Part shown: positions 15,650 to 26,286 of the stretch, one piece after another | How the letters are laid out: the number at the start of each line of letters is the position of its first letter | How positions within the stretch are numbered: position 1 is the stretch's first letter | Assembly: GCF_026003995.1 (NCBI RefSeq) | Contig: NZ_BPIG01000006.1 | Span: forward strand, 1 to 64,000 | Source of the DNA: Tepidiforma sp. | GTDB taxonomy: Bacteria; Chloroflexota; Dehalococcoidia; Tepidiformales; Tepidiformaceae | Reading direction: 5' to 3' | Length of the DNA stretch: 64,000 nt | Notes under the pieces: model-generated | Database searches by the model: none | What the model was told of the DNA's origin: nothing | What the model saw: the letters and a program-made list of their open reading frames with translations, nothing else | Program-made: the position numbers and the translations under genes

Positions 15650-18600
15650 CTATCCGGTGTCCTCGCCGAGCGCACGCCGCACCGTCTCGCGCAGCGCTCC
15701 CAATTCGTACGGCTTCTGCAGGAACCCGGCCAGTCCGCCGCCGACCTGCTCCTGCGCGTCCTGCTCGGTGTAGCCGCTCATCAGCACGACCTTTGCCGCC
15801 GGGTCCATCTCCCGGACCGCCCGGAGCGCGGCCTCCCCGTTCATCCGCGGCATGGTCATATCGAGCAGCACGAGCCGCACCCGCGCGCGCTCGCGGGCGA
15901 ACAGCTCCACCGCCTCCTGACCGTCCGCGGCCTCGACGACCTCGAAGCCCATCGCCCGCAGCGCCCGCGCGGTGACCGTCCGCACGCTCGGCTCGTCGTC
16001 CGCCACGATGACGAGCCCCTCGCCCCGCCACTGCCCGCCGCCGCCGGCCCCCGGCTCCGCCCGCGCCGTGCTTTGGCTCGCAGGGAGCATCACCCGGAAC
16101 GTCGTGCCCGCGCCCGGTGTGCTTTCGACGTCGATGCCGCCGCGGTGCCCGCGGATGATGCCGAGCACGGCCGCGAGCCCGAGCCCGCGCCCCGTGAACT
16201 TCGTCGTGAAGAACGGGTCGAAAATCCGCGAGAGCGTCGCCGCATCCATCCCCGAGCCCGTATCGGCCACTTCCAGCACGACGTACCGCTCGGCGAGCTG
16301 CCCCGGCGCCAGCACGGCGCGTTCGAACAGCTCCCGCGTGCCCGGGGCCACGCTCGTCCGTACGCGGATCGTGCCCTCGCCGCTCCCGATCGCGTCCGAC
16401 GCGTTGATGACGAGGTTCATGATCACCTGCCGCAGCTGGGTGGCGTCGCCGACCACCGCCGGGAGCCCCGGCGCGAGGTCCAGCACCAGCCGCACGCCCG
16501 CCCCGACCGAGACCCGCAGCAGGTGCGCCATCTCCTCGACCACCCCGTTCAGGCTGAGCGGCTGCACCACGAACTTCCCCCGGCCGGAATACGCCAGCAT
16601 CTGCCGCGCGAGGTCGGCCGCCCGCTGCCCCGCCAGCTCGATCTCGGCCACCGTCTCCCGCACGGGCGATTCCGGCGGCAGCTCGGCCAGGGCCAGCCCC
16701 GCATTGCCGAGGATACCGACGAGCAGGTTGTTGAAGTCGTGCGCGATGCCGCCCGCCAGCACTGCCAGCGATTCCGCCTTCTGCGCCTGCAGCAGCCGCT
16801 CCTCCGTCCGCTTCCGCTCCGTCAGGTCCCGCGTGCTGAGCGCGATGCCGCGCACCGAGCCGTCCGGCAGCTCCACCCGCCCGAACGACAGCTCGAACCA
16901 CCGCGGATTCCCCGCCGCATCCGTGAGCTGCAGCTCGTACGTCATCGATTCGCCAGCCAGCGTCCGCTCCATGACCTCCGCGAAGGCCTGATGCCAGCTT
17001 TCGGGGAGCGCGTCCCGCCAGTGCATCCCGGGCTCCGGCCGAACGCCGAACACCTCGCCGACCGCCGACTGCGTGGCCGGGTTCACCGCCGCCAGCCGGC
17101 CGTCCGCCCCGATCAGCGCCACGCCCTCCCGGATCGACGCGAGCGTCGCCGCGAGGTCCGCCGCCGATTCGGCGATGCGCCGCTCCATCTCCCGCTCCCG
17201 CGTCACATCGTGCGACGTGCACCCGACGCCGATGACCACGCCCTGCGCATCGCGCAGGGGGAAGTAGACCGACTCCACCCGGAACCGCTGGCCGGACCTG
17301 TGCACCCGGTCCATTTCGCCCCGGTACGACTCGCCCGCCAGCAGCCGCGCGAACAGCCGCTCGGCCGCGGGGCGCTCTTCCGGCGGCACGATGAGGGTGA
17401 ACGGCTGCCCGGTCGCTTCCTCCGCGCTCCAGCCGTAGAGCGCCTCTGCGGCCCGGTTCCAGCTTTCGATCCGCCCGTCACGGCCGACCGCCAGCGCTGC
17501 CTCGGTCGAGCTCTCGACGATCGCCGCGAGCCGCCGCGCCTCTGCGAGCGCCGCCTCCCGCTCCTCCTCCAGCAGCCGCCGCTCCGTCACGTCCCGCCCC
17601 GTGTAGACGGCCCCCGTCACCTCGCCCGATTCGGTGACGACCGGCCGGATGCGCACTTCGAACCAGCGCCGCTGCCCCGGCGTCTGCGACTGGACTTCGA
17701 ACGCGACGCGCCGGCCGGCGAGCGCCTCCTGCACCTTCCCGAGGAGGAACGCGGCGCTCTCAGGCGAGACCGTCTCCGTGAAGTGCATCCCCGGCTGCGG
17801 GGCGATGCCTCGCCGAAGCTTCGTCCCTTCCGCGAACTCGCTGTTGAAGGCCACCACCCGGCACTCCCGGTCGAGCAGGATGACCCCTTCGTCGGAGTTC
17901 TCGATGATCGTCGAGAGCTTCGCGTACTCCTCGGCCAGTGCCTGCCGCGCCCGCTGCAGCTCCCGCCGCGCGAGCGCCTCCGCGGTCACGTCGCGCGCAT
18001 CGACCAGCACCCCGGTGATGCCCCGCCGCTCATCCCGCACGGGTGTCACGTGGATGTTGAAGTACGTTTTCGTGCCGTCCGCGTGCGGCACCGCCAGTTC
18101 GCCCTCGGGCTCCTGTCCCTCGAGCGCCATCCGGATCGCCGCTTCCAGCACCGGCCGCCCCCGCTCGTCCGCGAACGCCAGCATCGAATCGCCCGACTCC
18201 GGCCGCCGTCCGAACCGCCGCTCGGAGAACTCCGCCGCCGGCGTGTTGCAGGTGACCAGCCGCCCCTCCCGGTCCAGCAGCCAGAGGTGGTCGCGCGTGC
18301 TCTCGAAGATGCTCCGCAGCGTCGCCTCCCGGTCGCGCAGCGCCCGCTCCGCCTCCATCCGCTCCGTCACGTCCCGCCCCACGAGCGCAGCCGCGGCCAC
18401 GGAACCGTCCGCGTCGTGCACGGGGCGGTACGTCATCTCATACCAGAACGGCGAGCCGTCGCTCCGCATCAGCCGCCCGAGCAGCGTCGTGCTCCGCCCG
18501 GCGAGGGCGCCTTCGAAGGCCGCCTCCCAGGCCTCCCGATCCTGCGGGCGCACCCAGCGGTCGATGGGGGCGCCGACGTCCGGGCGCTCGCCGAAGGTTT

Positions 18601-20524
18601 CCTCGCCGATCGCGACGGCCGCCCGGTTCAGCCAGCGGATGCGCCGCTCCCGGTCGACGAGGATGATCGCTTCGCCGGCGCTCTCGAACAGCGCCCGCAG
18701 CTGCCGCTCCCGCTCTTCCAGCGCGGCCAGCATTGCCCGCTCGTCGCTGATGTCCCGCAGGAACGTCGCCGAGCCGAGCCGCTGCCCGCGCTGGTCGTAC
18801 ACCGGGAACGTCACCGCGCGCACCGGGAAGACCCGGCCCTGCCGGTCCTGCCGGAGCACATCGGCCTCGACCCGCTCCTCGCCCGCGACCTCCCGCGCGC
18901 GGGCGGTGTACTCGGCGCGCCGCGACGCCGGCACCGTCTCGTAGCCGTAGCCGCCCAGCATCTCCGCCGCGGTGTAGCCGAAGAGCCGCTCGGCCGCCGC
19001 GTTCCAGCTCGTGATCCGGCCCTCCAGGTCCCGCCCGATGACGGCGTCGTCCGCCGATTCCACGATGGCGGCCAGCCGGCTCCGCTCCCGCTCCGCCTCG
19101 ACGAGCGCGGTGATGTCGCGCGCAACCGCGGCCGCGCCCGTGATGCGCCCCTCAGCATCCCGCAGCGGGAACGCGGAGAGGCTGAGATAGCCGACCATCC
19201 CCGGGTTCCCGCCCCTTCGCACCACCTGCCCCGAGATCGCCTCCCCGCCGAGTAGCCGCATCACCATCGCCCGGCGCGCCTCCTGCTCCGCGGGCTCCGC
19301 GAGCTCCCATGCCTTCATCCCGACCGCCTCGGCCGCCGGCCGGCCATAGATCCGCTCCGCCGCCGCGTTCCAGCCGATGATCGTCCCGTCGCGGTCGTAC
19401 ATCGTGATGGCGTCGTCGCTCGATTCGACGACCGCCGCGAGCTGCGCCATCCGCTCCTGCCGCGCGCGCTCTTCGCTCAGGTCGAGGATGACCCCGATCG
19501 CGCCCGCGACCGCGCCGCGCTCGTCACGGAGCGGCGCGGCAGTTACCAGCGCCGGGAAGAGCGAGCCGTCCGCACGGCGGAGGTCGCGCGCCTCGGTCAC
19601 CGTCTCGCCCGTGAGCACGCGCGCCAGCTGCCGGGCGGTCGCCTCCACGTCGGTCGAGAAGCCGCTCACGGCCCCCGTCCCGAGCATGCTGACGGCCCCC
19701 TCGCCGAACATCCGCTCGGCCTCCCGGTTCCACGCCACGATGCGCCCCTGCGTGTCGACGGCCACCGCCGCGACGCCCAGCTGGGCGAACAGCTCCGCCT
19801 GCCGGCGCACCTCCGCCTCTGCTCGCCGCCGCGGCCGCAGGTCGCGCGCGACGCCTTCGACCGCCCACGGATGCCCGTCGCGGAAAACCACCCGGCTGTT
19901 GACCTCGACCGGTACGAGCTCGCCGGAGGCCGTCGTGATCGTCACCTCGAACAGCGATGTCTCGGTGTCGCCTGCGACCTTCGCCGCCATCTCCGCGGCA
20001 GCCCGCTCGATATCCCCCGGGTCGCGTACCAGCTCCGAGAAATGCATCCCGACGAGCTGCTCGCGGCGGTAGCCCGTCAGCCGCTCCGCTGCCTCGTTCG
20101 CCCAGAGGAATCGGCCCTCCAGGTCCACCGCATACATTGCATCGTTGACGTTCGTCGCCGCCAGGCTCGCGCCGACGTCCCGCGGGCCGGCGGCCTCCAG
20201 CACCGCGAGCCGCGCCAGCAGCGCCGCTGCATCGCCCGCGGGGTAGGCGTCGGCCGCCCCGCCGCGCAGCGCCGCCGCGACGCCGCCGGGCACATCCGTA
20301 ATCCCGGCGATGAACACCCGCCCCAGGCCGAGCACCGCCTGCTGCGCCTCGCGGGCAGCCTCCGCCCCGCACAGCCCGTCGGCGACGACCACGTCGGCCG
20401 CTTCGTCGCGCGCCACGACGGCATGCCCCGCCGCCCGCAGCGCTGCCGCGATGCGCGCCCGGGTCGCTTCGTCCGCCGCCGAGAGCGCGACGTTCACCGG
20501 GGTCCCCCGTTCATCCCGGCGCAT
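15650..20524 (-). CDS. Nine-PAS hybrid sensor histidine kinase/response regulator
   Basis: A 1624-residue cytoplasmic-looking sensor; no transmembrane segment is visible. Residues ~10-105 look like a degenerate receiver. Nine PAS/PAC units of about 120 residues follow, each beginning with a pattern such as '[20 protein letters not shown]' and ending 'RDIT' or 'RDVTER'. Then come a HisKA domain with '[13 protein letters not shown]', a HATPase ('[12 protein letters not shown]', 'DTGSGM', 'GRGLGLAAV') and a C-terminal receiver with acidic 'ADDEPS' and phospho-acceptor '[11 protein letters not shown]'. It probably autophosphorylates on His and passes phosphate to its own receiver in response to several cytoplasmic signals. 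A GTG at 20497 is an alternative start. Confidence 0.9.
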   Translation of the reverse strand: MRRDERGTPVNVALSAADEATRARIAAALRAAGHAVVARDEAADVVVADGLCGAEAAREAQQAVLGLGRVFIAGITDVPGGVAAALRGGAADAYPAGDAAALLARLAVLEAAGPRDVGASLAATNVNDAMYAVDLEGRFLWANEAAERLTGYRREQLVGMHFSELVRDPGDIERAAAEMAAKVAGDTETSLFEVTITTASGELVPVEVNSRVVFRDGHPWAVEGVARDLRPRRRAEAEVRRQAELFAQLGVAAVAVDTQGRIVAWNREAERMFGEGAVSMLGTGAVSGFSTDVEATARQLARVLTGETVTEARDLRRADGSLFPALVTAAPLRDERGAVAGAIGVILDLSEERARQERMAQLAAVVESSDDAITMYDRDGTIIGWNAAAERIYGRPAAEAVGMKAWELAEPAEQEARRAMVMRLLGGEAISGQVVRRGGNPGMVGYLSLSAFPLRDAEGRITGAAAVARDITALVEAERERSRLAAIVESADDAVIGRDLEGRITSWNAAAERLFGYTAAEMLGGYGYETVPASRRAEYTARAREVAGEERVEADVLRQDRQGRVFPVRAVTFPVYDQRGQRLGSATFLRDISDERAMLAALEERERQLRALFESAGEAIILVDRERRIRWLNRAAVAIGEETFGERPDVGAPIDRWVRPQDREAWEAAFEGALAGRSTTLLGRLMRSDGSPFWYEMTYRPVHDADGSVAAAALVGRDVTERMEAERALRDREATLRSIFESTRDHLWLLDREGRLVTCNTPAAEFSERRFGRRPESGDSMLAFADERGRPVLEAAIRMALEGQEPEGELAVPHADGTKTYFNIHVTPVRDERRGITGVLVDARDVTAEALARRELQRARQALAEEYAKLSTIIENSDEGVILLDRECRVVAFNSEFAEGTKLRRGIAPQPGMHFTETVSPESAAFLLGKVQEALAGRRVAFEVQSQTPGQRRWFEVRIRPVVTESGEVTGAVYTGRDVTERRLLEEEREAALAEARRLAAIVESSTEAALAVGRDGRIESWNRAAEALYGWSAEEATGQPFTLIVPPEERPAAERLFARLLAGESYRGEMDRVHRSGQRFRVESVYFPLRDAQGVVIGVGCTSHDVTREREMERRIAESAADLAATLASIREGVALIGADGRLAAVNPATQSAVGEVFGVRPEPGMHWRDALPESWHQAFAEVMERTLAGESMTYELQLTDAAGNPRWFELSFGRVELPDGSVRGIALSTRDLTERKRTEERLLQAQKAESLAVLAGGIAHDFNNLLVGILGNAGLALAELPPESPVRETVAEIELAGQRAADLARQMLAYSGRGKFVVQPLSLNGVVEEMAHLLRVSVGAGVRLVLDLAPGLPAVVGDATQLRQVIMNLVINASDAIGSGEGTIRVRTSVAPGTRELFERAVLAPGQLAERYVVLEVADTGSGMDAATLSRIFDPFFTTKFTGRGLGLAAVLGIIRGHRGGIDVESTPGAGTTFRVMLPASQSTARAEPGAGGGGQWRGEGLVIVADDEPSVRTVTARALRAMGFEVVEAADGQEAVELFARERARVRLVLLDMTMPRMNGEAALRAVREMDPAAKVVLMSGYTEQDAQEQVGGGLAGFLQKPYELGALRETVRRALGEDTG

Positions 20525-20584
20525 CCTACTGGAGAGTTCGGACGCCCGGCCTCGGGGAACATCCTGATTTCCTCACCGCGGCGA

Positions 20585-22633
20585 TTACACGCGCACCGGC
20601 GGGCGATGCCCCCGCCGCCGGCCCAGCCCTCCCGGCTGGTAGTAGTACCGCTCGATCCGCACGCGCCGGTTCGCCTTCAGCCGCCGCGCAATCGCTCCGG
20701 CGCTCTGGTTCACCAGCAGCCGCTCGAACCAGCGCCGCGTCTCGATGATTGGCAGCAGCACCGTCACCCCGTACGGCGGCTCCCGCAGCCGGTCCTCCAC
20801 GTACCGCGCGAATGGGTCCGCCACGTTCCGGTACGGCGAATCGATGACCACCAGCGGGATGCCCGGGAACTGCCGCCGCCACTGTGCGTCGATATCGTCC
20901 GGCTGGTCGGGGTCGACCTCCACGTGGATCGCCTCGACCGCCTTCGCGCGTTCGCAGGCGGCCCCCAGCGCCATCACCAGCGCGAGGTTGACCTCCTGCA
21001 CCGGCACGAGCACCGGCTCCGGCGCCTCGCCCCGCGGCCGCATATCGAACGTCGCCTCCGGCGGCACGTGGAGCAGCCGCCGCAGCCGCGCGTAGTACCG
21101 GCCGACGAAGTACAGGCCCGCCGCCGCGACCGGCACCGCCACCACCACCATCCAGCCGCCCTCGTTGAATTTCGTGACCACCACGATCGCCGTGACGATG
21201 GCCGTCACGGTCGCCCCGAATCCGTTGATCGCCATCGAAGGTCGCCAGCCGCGGCCCCGCAGCCGGTGCCAGTGCCGCACCATCCCCGCCTGCGAGAGCG
21301 TGAACGAGAGGAACACCCCGAAGGCATACAGCGGGATGAGCCGCGTCGTCTTCGCCTGGAAGAGCACGATCAGCCCGATCGCCATCAGCGCCAGCGCGAG
21401 GATGCCGTAGCTGAAGACCAGCCGGTTCCCCCGCTGCCGGAACACCCGCGGCAGGTAGGCATCCTTCGCCAGCACCGCAGCCAGCCGCGGGTAATCGGCG
21501 AACGAGGTGTTCGCCGCGAGGAACAGGATCCCCGCCGTGAACGCCTGCAGCGCGAAGAACATCGCCCCTCGGCCGAAAACCTGCTCGCCGATCTGCGCCA
21601 GCACCGTCGCGTGGTCGCCCTCGAGGTAGACCACGCCGTAATGCCGCGCCAGCAGCGTCGTCCCCAAAAGCAGCGACCCGAGGATGATCGCCATCGCCGT
21701 CATCGTCTCGATCGCGTGCTTCCACTCCGGCGGCTTGAACGCCTGCACCCCGTTCGAGACCGCCTCCACGCCCGTCAGCGCCGAACACCCGGCCGCGAAC
21801 GCCCGCAGCAGCAGGAAGAGCGACAGGCTGTGCGTCGCCTCCGGTAGCGCGCGGTCCGGCGTCCCCGCCGCGAAGATGTTCGGCGTATCGCTCAGCAGCA
21901 CCTTCGCGACGCCGAAGACGATCGTCGTCCCCAGCACGATGATGAACCCGTACGTCGGGATGGCGAACACCGTCCCCGATTCCCGCACCCCGCGCAGGTT
22001 CATCGTCGCGATCACCGCCACCATCGCGACCGCAAGCTCGACGGACAGCGGCTGCATGCTCGGGAACGCGGCCACGATCGCCTCCACCGACGCCGAGATC
22101 GAGACCGACACGGTCAGGGTGTAGTCGATCAGCAGCGCGGCGGCGGCCGTCAGCCCGGCCGCCTTCCCGAGGTTCTCCAGCGCCACGGTGTACGCCCCGC
22201 CGCCATGGGGGTACGCCCGGATCGTCTGGCTGTACGAGAGCACCACCACCGCCAGCAGCCCCACGATGGCGAGCACGATCGGCAGGCTGTAGGTCAGCGC
22301 TCCCGAACCGGCCATCACGAGGATGAGCAGCACCTCCTGCGGGCCGTACGCCGTCGACGAAATCGCGTCCGAGGAAAAGACCGCCAGCGCAATCTTCCGG
22401 CTCAGCCGCTGCTCGGCGAGCCGCAGGTTCGACATCGACCGCCCGATGACGAGGTCCTTCAGGTCCAGCGCGAACCCGCCCAGCCCCCGCCGCCGCTCCG
22501 CGTACGGTGTCGCCTCGTATCGCCCGGCGCCCGTCTCGACGATGCCCGCCTTTGGCAGGCTGACCCGGTAGCGGGTCACCCGGCCCTGCGGGCTGTAGAG
22601 CGGCGTGAGATCGGGCCCCCCTGGTGTGCCCAC
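20585..22633 (-). CDS. APC-family permease, KimA-like potassium importer
   Basis: A 682-residue APC transporter with about 12 membrane helices and a C-terminal cytoplasmic domain (from about residue 480) with a universal-stress-like fold ('VNLALVMALGAACERAKAV'). The N-terminal 'LVIGRSMSNLRLAEQRLSRK' followed by 'LAVFSSDAISSTAYGPQEVL' matches the KimA family of proton-coupled, c-di-AMP-controlled K+ importers, though amino-acid transport cannot be excluded. The GTG at 22633 follows a GAGGGAG site. No c-di-AMP riboswitch is visible upstream. Divergent from the USP/P-type ATPase pair. Confidence 0.8.
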   Translation of the reverse strand: MGTPGGPDLTPLYSPQGRVTRYRVSLPKAGIVETGAGRYEATPYAERRRGLGGFALDLKDLVIGRSMSNLRLAEQRLSRKIALAVFSSDAISSTAYGPQEVLLILVMAGSGALTYSLPIVLAIVGLLAVVVLSYSQTIRAYPHGGGAYTVALENLGKAAGLTAAAALLIDYTLTVSVSISASVEAIVAAFPSMQPLSVELAVAMVAVIATMNLRGVRESGTVFAIPTYGFIIVLGTTIVFGVAKVLLSDTPNIFAAGTPDRALPEATHSLSLFLLLRAFAAGCSALTGVEAVSNGVQAFKPPEWKHAIETMTAMAIILGSLLLGTTLLARHYGVVYLEGDHATVLAQIGEQVFGRGAMFFALQAFTAGILFLAANTSFADYPRLAAVLAKDAYLPRVFRQRGNRLVFSYGILALALMAIGLIVLFQAKTTRLIPLYAFGVFLSFTLSQAGMVRHWHRLRGRGWRPSMAINGFGATVTAIVTAIVVVTKFNEGGWMVVVAVPVAAAGLYFVGRYYARLRRLLHVPPEATFDMRPRGEAPEPVLVPVQEVNLALVMALGAACERAKAVEAIHVEVDPDQPDDIDAQWRRQFPGIPLVVIDSPYRNVADPFARYVEDRLREPPYGVTVLLPIIETRRWFERLLVNQSAGAIARRLKANRRVRIERYYYQPGGLGRRRGHRPPVRV

Positions 22634-22754
22634 GGCTCCCTCACGGTAGCACCGCACGCGCAGGGAAAAAGATGCCCGGTTTTGCACCCGTCGGCCGCCC
22701 AAACGGCCGCCCGAGGGGGGCCGTCTGCCCCGTCACGCGGCCCCGTTGATCGGC

Positions 22755-22760
22755 CATACT
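22755..22760 (+). promoter_or_regulatory. -10 box of leaderless promoter for USP/P-type ATPase
   Basis: CATACT with a 6-base spacer to the ATG at 22767; no ribosome-binding site between. Confidence 0.5.
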
Positions 22761-22766
22761 CGTGCC

Positions 22767-23600
22767 ATGACCGTCCTGTGTGCGCTGCCTCCCGGCGATA
22801 CCGCGACTCTTCCCCGTGCGGCCGAACCGCTCGCCCGCGCCCTCGGCCTCTCGCTCGCCGCCACTGCCCTCTTCGATGCTGCGGCGTCGGCCGACCCGGC
22901 GAACCCGGCCGACGTCGAAGCCGCCCGCGCCGCCGCCGAGGCCGACCTCGCGGCCCTGCTGCCGCCCGGGGTCGCCTCCGCAGGCCTCAGCCTCCGCCTG
23001 AACGGCGAGCCGCCCTGGTCGCCGCCCGTCCGCCTCGCCATCGCAACCGCCCCGCGGCTCCTCGCCGTCGACGCGCGCGAAACCCCCTGGCTCGGCGACC
23101 TCGGCCGCGCCGTCCGCGCCGCCCCCGTCCCGGTCCTCGCCATCGGCCCGCGCTACGCCGGCCCGGCCCCGACGCCCGTCCGCATCCTCGCCCTCGCCGA
23201 TGGCTCGCCGGAGTCGGCCGCGGTCGCGCCCGCGCTCGCCCGCCTGCTCGGCGATGCCGCCGTTCCCGTCGAACTCCTCGCCGTCGCCGTCCCCGCCGTC
23301 GGCGAGCGGCCCGAAGAGCGGGAACTCGACCTCGCGGCCGCCCTCCAGGCGCTGGAGCGCGGTCTCTCCGCGCCCGCCGCCCATCGCCGGGTCGAACCGC
23401 CGCGCGCCTTCGAATCCGTCCCGGCCGCCGCGCTTCGCGTTGCTGCCGAGACGGGCGCGACGCACCTCGCCCTCGCCACCCACGGCCGCGGCCGCGCCAT
23501 GCGCTTCCTCCTCGGCTCCGTCGCCGAGGCGCTCCTCCGCACGAGCCCGCTGCCGCTCATCGTCACCGCCCCGGGAGGCACCGATGCCGCCGGCCGGTGA
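22767..23600 (+). CDS. Universal stress protein (UspA family)
   Basis: A 277-residue protein built like a tandem USP. The C-terminal half (about 135-272) ends with the ATP-binding pattern G-2x-G-9x-G-S in 'THGRGRAMRFLLGSVAEALL'; the N-terminal half is degenerate. USPs bind ATP and often regulate transporters. It overlaps the downstream P-type ATPase gene by 17 bases, so the two are translationally coupled and the USP may sense energy state for the pump. The start is fixed by the leaderless -10 box. Confidence 0.85.
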   Translation: MTVLCALPPGDTATLPRAAEPLARALGLSLAATALFDAAASADPANPADVEAARAAAEADLAALLPPGVASAGLSLRLNGEPPWSPPVRLAIATAPRLLAVDARETPWLGDLGRAVRAAPVPVLAIGPRYAGPAPTPVRILALADGSPESAAVAPALARLLGDAAVPVELLAVAVPAVGERPEERELDLAAALQALERGLSAPAAHRRVEPPRAFESVPAAALRVAAETGATHLALATHGRGRAMRFLLGSVAEALLRTSPLPLIVTAPGGTDAAGR

Positions 23601-26286
23601 GGGCGCCGGCGCCCCGCCGCCCTGGCACGCGCTCCCGCTGCCCGAGGTCGAGGCCCGCCTCGGCACCGGCCCTCACGGCCTGCCCGCCGCCGAGGCCGCG
23701 AGCCGGCTCGCCCGCTTCGGCCCCAACGAAATCGAGCCCGCGCCGCCGACGCCCTGGTACGTCACGCTCCTCCGCCAGTTCCGCTCGCCCGTCATCTACA
23801 TCCTCCTCGCCGCCGCGCTGGTCACCCTCGTCCTGCGCGACGTCGTCGATGCCGCCGTCATCGCCGCCGTCCTCCTGCTCAACGCCTCCATCGGCTTCAC
23901 CCAGGAGCGCCGCGCCGAGCGCTCGGTCCGCGCCCTCATGAGCCTCGTCGCGCCCCGCGCCCGCGTGCTCCGCGAGGGCCACGAGCGGGAAATCGAAGGC
24001 CGCGAGGTCGTCCCCGGCGACCTCGTCCTGCTCGAATCCGGCATGCGCGTCCCCGCCGATATCCGCCTCGTCCAGGTCACCGGCCTCGTCCTCGACCAGT
24101 CGCTCCTGACCGGCGAGTCCGAAGGCGTGTCCCGCCACGCCGACCCGGTCGATGAAGCCGCGCCCATCGCCGACCGCGCCTGCATGGCTTACTCGGGCAG
24201 CATCGTCGTCCGCGGCCGCGGGCGCGGCTACGCCGTCGCGACCGGCATGGCGACCGAGCTCGGCGCCATCGCCGGCAGCATCCGCGAGCAGGCCACCCCG
24301 CAGACGCCGCTCCAGGAGCGGATGGAGCGGTTCGCCCGCACCATCGGCGTCATCGTCGCCCTCGGCGCCCTCGTCTCCTTCCTCCTCGGCGTCGCCGTCG
24401 GCGAATCCCCCTCCCAGATGTTCAAGGTCGCGGTCGCCCTCGCCGTCGCCGTCGTGCCCGAGGGCCTCCCCGTCGTCTTCACCGTCGCGCTCGCCCTTGG
24501 CGTCCGGCGCATGGCCCGCCGCAACGCCATCATCCGCAAGCTCCCGGCGGTCGAAACCCTCGGCAGCACGACCGTCATCGGCACCGACAAGACCGGCACC
24601 CTCACCGAAAACCGGATGACCGTCCGTGAACTCTGGACCGCCGCCGGCGTCCGTCCGCTCCCGCCGCCGGCGCCCGGCGCCGAGCCCATCGGCCTCGAAC
24701 CCGCCGAGCGGCTCCTCCTCATCGCCGGCGTCATGACCAACGAAGCCGATGCCTTCCTCGCCGGCGAGACCTACGAAACGAGCGGCGATCCCACCGAGGC
24801 CGCGCTCCTCCTCGCCGCCATCGCCGCCGGCATGGAGCCCGCCGAGCTGCGCGCCGCGCCCGTCCTGCTCGACATCCCCTTCGAATCCGAGCGCCAGTAC
24901 TCCGCCAGCTGCCGCGATTTCGAGGGCGCCCCAACCTGGTTCGTCAAAGGCGCGCCGGAGCGGCTGCTCGAACGCTCGACCTCCATGCTCACGCCGTCCG
25001 GCCCCGCGCCGCTCGACCGCGAGGCCGTGCTCGCCGCCGCCCACGAGCTCGCCAGCCGCGGCCACCGCGTCCTCGCCATGGCCTTCGCCGCGCTCGATGC
25101 CCCGCCCGGCCCGGACGACCACCCCGCCGGGCTCACCTTCCTCGGCCTCCAGGCGATGATGGACCCGCCCCGCCCCGGCGTCCGCGAAGCCATCGCCGGC
25201 TGCCGCGACGCCGGCATCCGGGTCGTCATGATCACCGGCGACCACGCCGCCACCGCCAGCGCCATCGCCGCCGAGCTCGGCATCGCCCCGCCCGGCGCGC
25301 CCGTCCTCCCCGGCCCGGAGGTCGACCGCCTCTCCGACGACGACCTCCGCGAGCGGCTTCGCGAGACCGCCGTGGTTGCCCGCGCTGCGCCCGAGCACAA
25401 GCTCCGCGTCGTGCAGGCCCTCCGCGCCGACGGCCACGTCGTCGCCGTCACCGGCGACGGCGTCAACGACGCCCCGGCCCTCCGCGCCGCCGACATCGGC
25501 GTCGCGATGGGCCGTTCCGGCACCGACGTCGCCCGCGAAGCCGCCGACATGGTCCTCGCCGACGACAACTTCGTCACCATCTACGCCGCCGTCGAGGAGG
25601 GCCGCGTCACCTTCGAGAACGTCCGCAAAGTCACCTTCTTCCTCGTCTCCAACGGCGCCGTGCTGCTCGTCGTCATCCTTGCCGCCGTCCTCTTCCAGTG
25701 GCCGCTGCCGATGGTCGCTGCCCAGCTCCTCTGGCTGAACCTCGTCACCAGCGGCATCCAGGACCTCGCGCTCGCCTTCGAACCCGGCGAGAAGGACGTC
25801 CTCAAGTTCCCGCCGCGCCGCCGCTCCGACGGCATCATCTCGCCCCTGCTCTGGGAGCGGACCGTCGTCGCGGGCATCCCCCGCCTCGTCGGCACCCTCG
25901 CCCTCTTCCGCTGGGAACTCGACCACGGCGCCTCGCTCGAATCCGCCCAGACCGTCGCGCTCACGACGATGGTGCTCTTCCAGGCCTTCCACCTCGGCAA
26001 CGTCCGCTCCGAGCGCCAGTCCGCCTTCACGCGCAGCCCGTTCCTCAACCCCTTCCTCCTCGCCGGCACCATCGCCGCGCTCTCGCTCCACGTGGCGGCG
26101 CTCTACCTGCCGCCTACCCAGTACGTCCTCCGCGTCGAACCGCTCTCCTTCGAAGCCTGGTGGCGGATGATTGCCGTCGCCTCGACCATCATCCTCGCCG
26201 TCGAGGTCCACAAGCTCTGGGTCCGCCGCTTCGGCCCGCTCTACCGGCTCATCGCCCCGCGCGCGCCCGTCAGTTCCACGGCGTGA
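23584..26286 (+). CDS. P-type cation-transporting ATPase (P2 type)
   Basis: A 900-residue ion pump. It has the actuator 'LLTGESEGV', phosphorylation motif 'DKTGTLTENRM' (Asp near 335), KGAPE nucleotide loop, 'MITGDH' (near 550) and hinge 'TGDGVNDAPAL' (near 622). About ten membrane helices are present; M4 contains 'VVPEGLPVVFTV' as in Ca2+/Na+/H+-type P2 pumps. The C-terminal cation-transport domain is present ('MVAAQLLWLNLVTSGIQDLA'). The ion (Ca2+, Na+ or Mn2+) is unclear. The start follows GGGAGGCACCG. The gene overlaps the USP upstream and, convergently, the next minus-strand gene by 17 bases. Confidence 0.92.
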   Translation: MPPAGEGAGAPPPWHALPLPEVEARLGTGPHGLPAAEAASRLARFGPNEIEPAPPTPWYVTLLRQFRSPVIYILLAAALVTLVLRDVVDAAVIAAVLLLNASIGFTQERRAERSVRALMSLVAPRARVLREGHEREIEGREVVPGDLVLLESGMRVPADIRLVQVTGLVLDQSLLTGESEGVSRHADPVDEAAPIADRACMAYSGSIVVRGRGRGYAVATGMATELGAIAGSIREQATPQTPLQERMERFARTIGVIVALGALVSFLLGVAVGESPSQMFKVAVALAVAVVPEGLPVVFTVALALGVRRMARRNAIIRKLPAVETLGSTTVIGTDKTGTLTENRMTVRELWTAAGVRPLPPPAPGAEPIGLEPAERLLLIAGVMTNEADAFLAGETYETSGDPTEAALLLAAIAAGMEPAELRAAPVLLDIPFESERQYSASCRDFEGAPTWFVKGAPERLLERSTSMLTPSGPAPLDREAVLAAAHELASRGHRVLAMAFAALDAPPGPDDHPAGLTFLGLQAMMDPPRPGVREAIAGCRDAGIRVVMITGDHAATASAIAAELGIAPPGAPVLPGPEVDRLSDDDLRERLRETAVVARAAPEHKLRVVQALRADGHVVAVTGDGVNDAPALRAADIGVAMGRSGTDVAREAADMVLADDNFVTIYAAVEEGRVTFENVRKVTFFLVSNGAVLLVVILAAVLFQWPLPMVAAQLLWLNLVTSGIQDLALAFEPGEKDVLKFPPRRRSDGIISPLLWERTVVAGIPRLVGTLALFRWELDHGASLESAQTVALTTMVLFQAFHLGNVRSERQSAFTRSPFLNPFLLAGTIAALSLHVAALYLPPTQYVLRVEPLSFEAWWRMIAVASTIILAVEVHKLWVRRFGPLYRLIAPRAPVSSTA

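Noticed and set aside
16073..19255. Long open frame (over 1000 codons) antisense to the histidine kinase
   Set aside because: It is a shadow of GC-rich codon bias: Arg/Pro-rich, no domain, opposite a gene with clear PAS and kinase motifs.
22634..22766. c-di-AMP (ydaO) riboswitch before the KimA-like gene
   Set aside because: The gap of about 130 bases is shared by divergent promoters and shows no ydaO-like fold or conserved sequence that I can see.
23563..26211. Long open frame antisense to the P-type ATPase
   Set aside because: Composition is Gly/Asp/Glu-rich with no recognisable motif; the plus strand carries a complete ATPase.
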